Assembly: GCA_964588285.1 (NCBI GenBank)
Contig: CAZPNX010000002.1
Coordinates: 115,834 to 179,833, forward strand
From: CAZPNX01 sp964588285
GTDB lineage: Bacteria; Edwardsbacteria; AC1; EtOH8
Direction of reading: 5' to 3'
Length of the DNA stretch: 64,000 bases
This document shows positions 59,384 through 64,000 of this stretch, piece after piece. The notes under the pieces were generated by a model. The model was given only the letters and a program-made list of their open reading frames with translations, ran no database searches and was not told where the DNA came from. A program made the translations under genes and the position numbers. Position 1 is the first letter of the stretch; the number at the start of each line of letters is the position of its first letter.

Positions 59384-61093
59384 ATGGAAAAACGCTGGAT
59401 ATCACCCCCTGTGGTCGACGACCACATGGCCAACCGGCTGGCCGCCGAGCTGGAGATTTCACCTCTGATCGTCAAACTGCTGCTGGCTAGGGGCATCAGC
59501 GACCCTGGCCAGGCCCGCGTCTTCATGTCCCCGTCTTTGAGCGATCTGCATGACCCCTTCCTCATGGCCGGCATGGAGTCGGCCACGGCCCGCCTGCAGG
59601 AGGCTGTCTGCTCCGGACGTCCCATCATGATCTACGGCGACTACGATGTGGACGGCATCACCGGCTCCGCCCTGCTCTACCGGGCCCTGGCCGAAATCAC
59701 CCCCGGCGTCTCCTGCTTCCTGCCCAACCGGGCGCGGGACGGCTATGGCTTAGCCGATGCCGGAATCGAGGAAGCCTTGCGCCGCCGGGCCGGTCTTTTG
59801 ATCTCGGTGGATTGCGGCATCACCGCCCACCGGGAGGTGGCCTACGCCAAAAGCCTGGGTATAGACTGCATCATAACCGACCACCACGAGACCAAGGACA
59901 GCCTGCCCGAGGCAGCCGCGGTGCTCGATCCCAAGCGTCCCGACTGTACCTATCCCTACAAGGAGCTGGCCGGGGTGGGCGTAGCCTTCAAGCTGTTGCA
60001 GGCCTTTTATCGGCTAAACTCATTGCCCGAGTCCAAACTGGAAGAGCATCTGGACCTGGTGGCCTTGGGCACCATCGCCGACATCGTCCCCCTCACCGGC
60101 GAGAACCGCATCCTGGCTAAATTCGGTCTGGAACGCTTGCGGCGCAGCCTCAAGCCGGGACTGGTGGCCCTGCTGGAGGCCTCGGGCTTGGCCGGACGGG
60201 CGTTGGAGTCCTCCCACATCGTCTTTATCTTAGGACCCCGCCTCAACGCTGCCGGCCGTATGGGCGACGCCGACGCCTCCCTCTCCCTGTTGACCACTGA
60301 GGACCGCCACCAGGCCGAGTCCTTGGCCCTGCGTCTAGAGGAGGAGAACCGCCGCCGCAAGGAGGTGGATGACCGGATACTGGCCGAGGCCATGGACATG
60401 GTCGACTCCGGTGTCGATCTTCAATCTGACCGGGTGATTGTTTTGGCCTCGGATTCCTGGCACCAAGGCGTCATCGGCATCGTGGCCTCTCGGCTGGTGG
60501 AGAAGTACTACCGTCCCTCGGTGTTGATATCCCTGGACGGCAACATGGGAAAGGGCTCGGCCCGCTCCATTCCGACCTTTCACCTGCACCAGGCCCTCAA
60601 GGACTGCTCCCAGCATCTGATGGGGTTTGGCGGCCACAAGTACGCGGCCGGCTTGGTCATCGAGTCCCAAAACATCATGCCTTTCCGCCAGGATATCAAC
60701 CGTCTGGCCAGGCAGACCCTGACCGAGGAGGACTTGATACCGGCCCAGCCCTTGGATGCCGAGGTTGACCTGGACAGTCTGGACTTCGAAACCGCCAGAA
60801 GTTTTGCCGCCTTCGCTCCCTTCGGGCCGGGCAACCGCCATCCGGTGCTGGCTTCGCGCCATTTAAAAATGGTGGGCAGTCCCTATCGGGTGGGCAACAA
60901 CCACCTCAAGTTCAAGGTCAAGCATAAACAACGGGTCTTCGACTCCATCGGCTTCTCGCTGGGCGACATGCTGGAAGAGCTGGACGACGCTCCCCGCCAT
61001 GGCGGCGTGGACCTGGCCTACGTGCTGGAGGAAAACGAATGGCAGGGGCGCCGGCGGCTGCAGCTTCGCATAAAGGACATCAAGGTCAGATGA
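59384..61093 (+). CDS. recJ: single-stranded-DNA exonuclease RecJ
   Basis: 569 residues from ATG 59384. DHH phosphoesterase motifs IYGDYDVDGITGS, SVDCGITA and TDHHET are followed by the DHHA1 motif MGFGGHKYAAGL (about 420) and a C-terminal OB domain. RecJ degrades single-stranded DNA 5' to 3' in recombination and repair. The open frame upstream to 59063 runs inside the RNase P RNA and is rejected. Confidence 0.93.
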   Translation: MEKRWISPPVVDDHMANRLAAELEISPLIVKLLLARGISDPGQARVFMSPSLSDLHDPFLMAGMESATARLQEAVCSGRPIMIYGDYDVDGITGSALLYRALAEITPGVSCFLPNRARDGYGLADAGIEEALRRRAGLLISVDCGITAHREVAYAKSLGIDCIITDHHETKDSLPEAAAVLDPKRPDCTYPYKELAGVGVAFKLLQAFYRLNSLPESKLEEHLDLVALGTIADIVPLTGENRILAKFGLERLRRSLKPGLVALLEASGLAGRALESSHIVFILGPRLNAAGRMGDADASLSLLTTEDRHQAESLALRLEEENRRRKEVDDRILAEAMDMVDSGVDLQSDRVIVLASDSWHQGVIGIVASRLVEKYYRPSVLISLDGNMGKGSARSIPTFHLHQALKDCSQHLMGFGGHKYAAGLVIESQNIMPFRQDINRLARQTLTEEDLIPAQPLDAEVDLDSLDFETARSFAAFAPFGPGNRHPVLASRHLKMVGSPYRVGNNHLKFKVKHKQRVFDSIGFSLGDMLEELDDAPRHGGVDLAYVLEENEWQGRRRLQLRIKDIKVR

Positions 61094-61162
61094 CAATATG
61101 AAAATCCAAAACGAAAATGAATTTCTTTATGCCGTGTTTCCGATGATTTATTTGTTTTTGCA

Positions 61163-62458
61163 TTGGAAAGCGGAGGGGCCGTGTCCCCGGTAGAGCAGTA
61201 CCGAAAGACCGTCCTCCCCTGCGGAGTGGCCGTGGTCACCGAGCGCCTGCCGCACGTCCGCTCCGTGGCCGCCGGTTTTTGGATCGCACGAGGCTCCCGC
61301 AATGAAAACCGCCGCCAGAACGGTCTGTCGCATGTTTTAGAGCACATGGCCTTCAAGGGCACCGCCACCCGCTCCGCCCGGGACATCGCCCACTTTTTGG
61401 AGTCCATAGGCGGCCACTTAGACGCCTTCACCTCCAAAGAGGAAACCTGCTTCTACGCCCGGGCCTTGGACGAGCATCTGCCCCAGGCTTTGGAGATCAC
61501 CACCGATCTGGTGGTTCGGCCCAGGCTTTCGGCCCAGGACCTGGAGCGGGAGCGTCAGGTGGTCATGGAGGAAATCAAGGCGGTGGACGACACCCCGGAC
61601 GACCTGGTTCACGACCTGCTGGCCGAGGCCCTATTCGACAGCCATCCCTTGAGCTTCCCGGTGCTGGGGACCATGGATAACTGCCGCCGCTTTACCCCGG
61701 CCGACCTCAAGAGATTTTGGCGTCGGCATTATTCTCCGGAGAACTTCGTCCTGGCTGCGGCCGGAAGGCTGGAGCATCAGCGGGTGGTCGACCTCTGGGC
61801 CGGATTTTTAGAAAATGTTAGACCCGGAAAAAGTCCGGAATCGTACCTAACCCCGGTGCCGGCTTGCAGGCTGGTCGTCAGGAAGAAAAAGACCTCCCAG
61901 GCCCATCTCTGCTTGGGCTTCCCCGGCCTCCCGGCCACTGATCCCGATCGTTTTACCCTCTGGGTACTGAACACGGTGCTGGGCGGAGGCATGAGTTCGC
62001 GGCTATTCCAGCGCATTCGGGAACAGGAGGCTTTGGCCTATTCGGTCTATTCGTATTTGGATTTTTATCGGGACTCGGGCCTGGTGGCCGTCTACCTGGG
62101 TGTGGACAAGGACAAAGTTCCGGCCAGCCTGGTCCTGACCTTGAAGGAAATACGCCGTTTGATAAAGGAGCCCTTAAACCGCGACGAGCTGGCCCACGCC
62201 AAGGCTCAGATAAAGGGCGGAATGATGTTGGGGCTGGAGAGCGTCTCCAACCGGATGTTCCGGGTGGCCCGCACCGCCATCTCCGGCCAGCCGTTCATGC
62301 CCTTGGGGCAGACCTTGGCCAGAATAGACCGCATCACTGCCGACGACATCAGCCGTCTGGCCGAAAAACTCTTCCGCCCCGACCGCCTGGCCGTATCCGC
62401 CATTGGCCCCCTGCCCCGGGGAAGGATCGACCTGGACGGACTGCGGGGGATGCTGTGA
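61163..62458 (+). CDS. M16-family zinc peptidase
   Basis: 431 residues, the size of a processing-protease subunit. The inverted zinc motif HVLEHM lies near residue 57, with the remote glutamate region at EEIKAVDDTPDD about 75 later, and a C-terminal M16 half follows (VLNTVLGGGMSSRLFQRIRE). Close relatives include mitochondrial-type processing proteases and YmxG. Cytosolic or periplasmic location is not clear; no signal peptide is visible. It follows recJ by 69 bases. Confidence 0.92.
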   Translation: MESGGAVSPVEQYRKTVLPCGVAVVTERLPHVRSVAAGFWIARGSRNENRRQNGLSHVLEHMAFKGTATRSARDIAHFLESIGGHLDAFTSKEETCFYARALDEHLPQALEITTDLVVRPRLSAQDLERERQVVMEEIKAVDDTPDDLVHDLLAEALFDSHPLSFPVLGTMDNCRRFTPADLKRFWRRHYSPENFVLAAAGRLEHQRVVDLWAGFLENVRPGKSPESYLTPVPACRLVVRKKKTSQAHLCLGFPGLPATDPDRFTLWVLNTVLGGGMSSRLFQRIREQEALAYSVYSYLDFYRDSGLVAVYLGVDKDKVPASLVLTLKEIRRLIKEPLNRDELAHAKAQIKGGMMLGLESVSNRMFRVARTAISGQPFMPLGQTLARIDRITADDISRLAEKLFRPDRLAVSAIGPLPRGRIDLDGLRGML

Positions 62459-62507
62459 CCTAACCCCCTTTCCCCCTTCCCCGGTGGGGAAGAGGCCGGG
62501 GTTAGGT
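62458..62507. repeat. interspersed repeat with ACCTAAC/GTTAGGT ends, copy 2
   Basis: ACCTAAC and GTTAGGT terminal inverted ends around a CCCCTTTCCCCC...GGGGAAGAGG stem. Same family as 19479-19552. Confidence 0.6.
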
Positions 62508-62543
62508 AACGCAAGTAATCAAGAAAAACATAGGAGCCACACC

Positions 62544-63752
62544 ATGCCCAAGAAGACACCGGCCGTCTCCCGACGCACCGCGGCCATGCAGGCCTCGCCC
62601 ATCCGCCGCCTGGTTCCGTTGGCTGACCAGGCCAAAGCCCGCGGCCTCCGAGTCTATCATTTGAACATCGGCCAGCCGGACATCCCCACCCCGGCCGAGA
62701 TCATGGAAGCCGTCAAGGATTTTAAGGAAGAGGTTCTGGCCTACGGGCCGTCGCTGGGCCTGCCGGAGCTGCGGCAGGAGATCAAAAAGTACTTCGAGCA
62801 GAGGGACGCGCCGCTTTCGTTGGACGACATCATGGTGACCACGGCCGGCTCCGAGGCCATCGTTTTCGCCCTGCTGGCGGTGGGCGACCCGGGCGACGAG
62901 GTGCTGGTGCCCGAGCCGTTCTACACCAACTACAACGGATTCGCCTCCATGGCCGACATGGTGCTGGTGCCGGTGCCCACCGACGTCGAGACCGGCTTTG
63001 CCATGCCTTCCCGCTCCGAGTTCGCCAAGAGGATAACCAAAAGGACACGGGCCATCCTCTTCTGCTCCCCCAACAACCCCACCGGCGCGGTTTTTTCCCG
63101 CCAGGACCTGGAGATGCTGGCCGAGCTGGCCAAGGAGCGCAACCTCTGGCTGCTTTCGGACGAGGTTTACCGCGAGTTTGTCTACGACGGCGGGCGGCAC
63201 ACCGGCATCCTCAACATCCCGGGGATAGAGGACCGGGCCATCATGATGGACTCCATATCCAAAAGGTTCTCGGCCTGCGGGGCCCGCATCGGCTGTGTGG
63301 TCTGCCGCAACAAGGAGGTGATGCAGGCCATGCTCAAGCTGGGCCAGGCCAGGCTGTGCCCGCCGACCATCGAGCAGGTGGGGGCCATCGCCGCCTACAA
63401 GTCGATCGACAAGTACATCAAAAAGATGATAGCCGAGTATCAGCGCCGCCGCGACGTGGTCTGCGAGGAGCTGGGCAGGATACCGGGCGCCGTCTTCCGC
63501 AAGCCGGCCGGGGCCTTCTACATCATGCCCCAGCTGCCCATAGATGATTCCAACAAGTTCGCCGAGTTCATGCTCAACGAGTTCTCGGTGGACGGCGCCA
63601 CCACCATGGTGGCCCCGGGAGACGGTTTCTACGCCGACCCCCAGAAGGGCAAGCGCGAGGTCCGCATCGCCTACGTGCTCAAGGAGGCGGATTTAAGGAA
63701 GGCCATGCAGATACTGGCCAAGGGGGTGGAGGCGTACCAAAGGAAGCGGTAA
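62544..63752 (+). CDS. PLP-dependent aminotransferase, class I
   Basis: 402 residues, preceded by TAGGAG with proper spacing. Fold type I motifs: HLNIGQPDIPTP, NNPTGAVFS, the PLP lysine in DSISKRFSACGARIG (about 238), and the conserved arginine near REVRIAY. It resembles aspartate/prephenate-type aminotransferases; the exact substrate cannot be given. Last complete gene in the window. Confidence 0.9.
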   Translation: MPKKTPAVSRRTAAMQASPIRRLVPLADQAKARGLRVYHLNIGQPDIPTPAEIMEAVKDFKEEVLAYGPSLGLPELRQEIKKYFEQRDAPLSLDDIMVTTAGSEAIVFALLAVGDPGDEVLVPEPFYTNYNGFASMADMVLVPVPTDVETGFAMPSRSEFAKRITKRTRAILFCSPNNPTGAVFSRQDLEMLAELAKERNLWLLSDEVYREFVYDGGRHTGILNIPGIEDRAIMMDSISKRFSACGARIGCVVCRNKEVMQAMLKLGQARLCPPTIEQVGAIAAYKSIDKYIKKMIAEYQRRRDVVCEELGRIPGAVFRKPAGAFYIMPQLPIDDSNKFAEFMLNEFSVDGATTMVAPGDGFYADPQKGKREVRIAYVLKEADLRKAMQILAKGVEAYQRKR

Positions 63753-63772
63753 CAGCTTTCCTTATCTCCATT

Positions 63773-63803
63773 ACAGAACCCTTTCCTCTGGAGAGGGTTC
63801 TGT
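63773..63803 (+). terminator. hairpin after the aminotransferase gene
   Basis: Stem ACAGAACCCT/AGGGTTCTGT around an inner TCC/GGA pairing. No strong T run follows, so it may be a weak terminator. Confidence 0.5.
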
Positions 63804-63852
63804 CAATAAGATAAGAAATATTACCTGGCGTGGAAACACAGTACTTTCATTC

Positions 63853-63978
63853 TTAATACTGCAGTTGATAACACCATAAAAAATTACCATCTAAAACCTC
63901 ACTAATACCTATCCCAAAGACATCAAAGCCTTGAAAAATTTTCCGATAATGATTATCCCATTGCTTCAGGAATGTCAC
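63853..63978 (-). pseudogene. AT-rich coding remnant at the window edge
   Basis: A 41-codon minus-strand frame (GTG 63978 to TAA 63853) reads FLKQWDNHYRKIFQGFDVFG and ends LWCYQLQY. An in-frame stop lies just upstream of the GTG, so it is not simply cut by the window. The pattern (H.RK...F...GIGIS...W) is reminiscent of the end of CAP/SCP1 domains, but this is weak. Probably a fragment of a laterally acquired gene. Confidence 0.4.
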
Positions 63979-64000
63979 CCCTATCGGTTAGACTATCTCG

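Overview
The window comes from a GC-rich, didermic (outer-membrane) bacterium. The lpxC-fabZ fusion next to lpxA, the Bat aerotolerance operon and secreted peptidases with C-terminal FlgD/Por-like sorting domains point to the FCB group or a neighbouring uncultured phylum (TA06/WOR-3/Edwardsbacteria-like). That placement is inference from gene content; no rRNA is present. Nearly every promoter I could read has the form TTGACR-N17-TATAWT.

Layout. 1-3,200: a decaying accessory stretch (partial ORF, vWA protein followed in frame by a coding-like tail behind an amber stop, small membrane peptide, pseudogene, hypothetical) ending in a promoter-terminator unit that looks like a small RNA. 3,285-8,516: two secreted M28 peptidases. 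8,593-15,032: htpX, radical SAM protein, flavodoxin-like reductase, two TPR genes and a UvrD/PcrA helicase. 15,233-18,473: an AT-rich island (DUF4177-like, YidD, TPR-membrane protein, CsgG-like). 18,519-20,416: a HigBA-type module and an LPP20-like secreted protein. 20,969-24,445: sigma-54 regulator, EamA transporter, tRNA-Ser, tadA, tRNA-Arg. 24,657-33,316: MoxR/DUF58/Bat operon. 33,336-39,157: Fur-controlled metal operon (fur, ABC ATPase and permease, LIM/DA1-like metallopeptidase, lipoprotein, FeoA-FeoB). 39,197-45,394: lipid A genes, AMP nucleosidase, NfeD and stomatin, with one intact and one broken four-helix-bundle gene. 45,446-56,887: response regulator, alkylation repair pair, polyP:AMP phosphotransferase, radC, ABC1 kinase, an inserted TPR gene, a CrtI-like desaturase, a UV endonuclease V homologue, DUF523/DUF1722, PilZ. 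56,957-63,752: tRNA-Val, zinc-ribbon protein, RNase H, RNase P RNA, recJ, M16 protease, aminotransferase.

The most unusual pattern is that accessory genes sit just downstream of a host gene and are bounded by an extra copy of that gene's 3' end. It occurs at the ABC1-kinase/crtI junction (about 230 bp repeat around a TPR gene), at uvrD (29 bp repeat around another TPR gene), and at the LPP20-like gene (three 41 bp copies around the HigBA module and beside the AT-rich island). A 20 bp copy of the tRNA-Ser 3' end lies downstream of that tRNA. No recombinase is visible, so the mechanism is open; this is the best candidate here for an undescribed gene-insertion system.

Several frame breaks (pseudogene 1,686-2,147, higB, the four-helix-bundle remnant) fall in homopolymer runs, so sequencing error remains an alternative to real decay.
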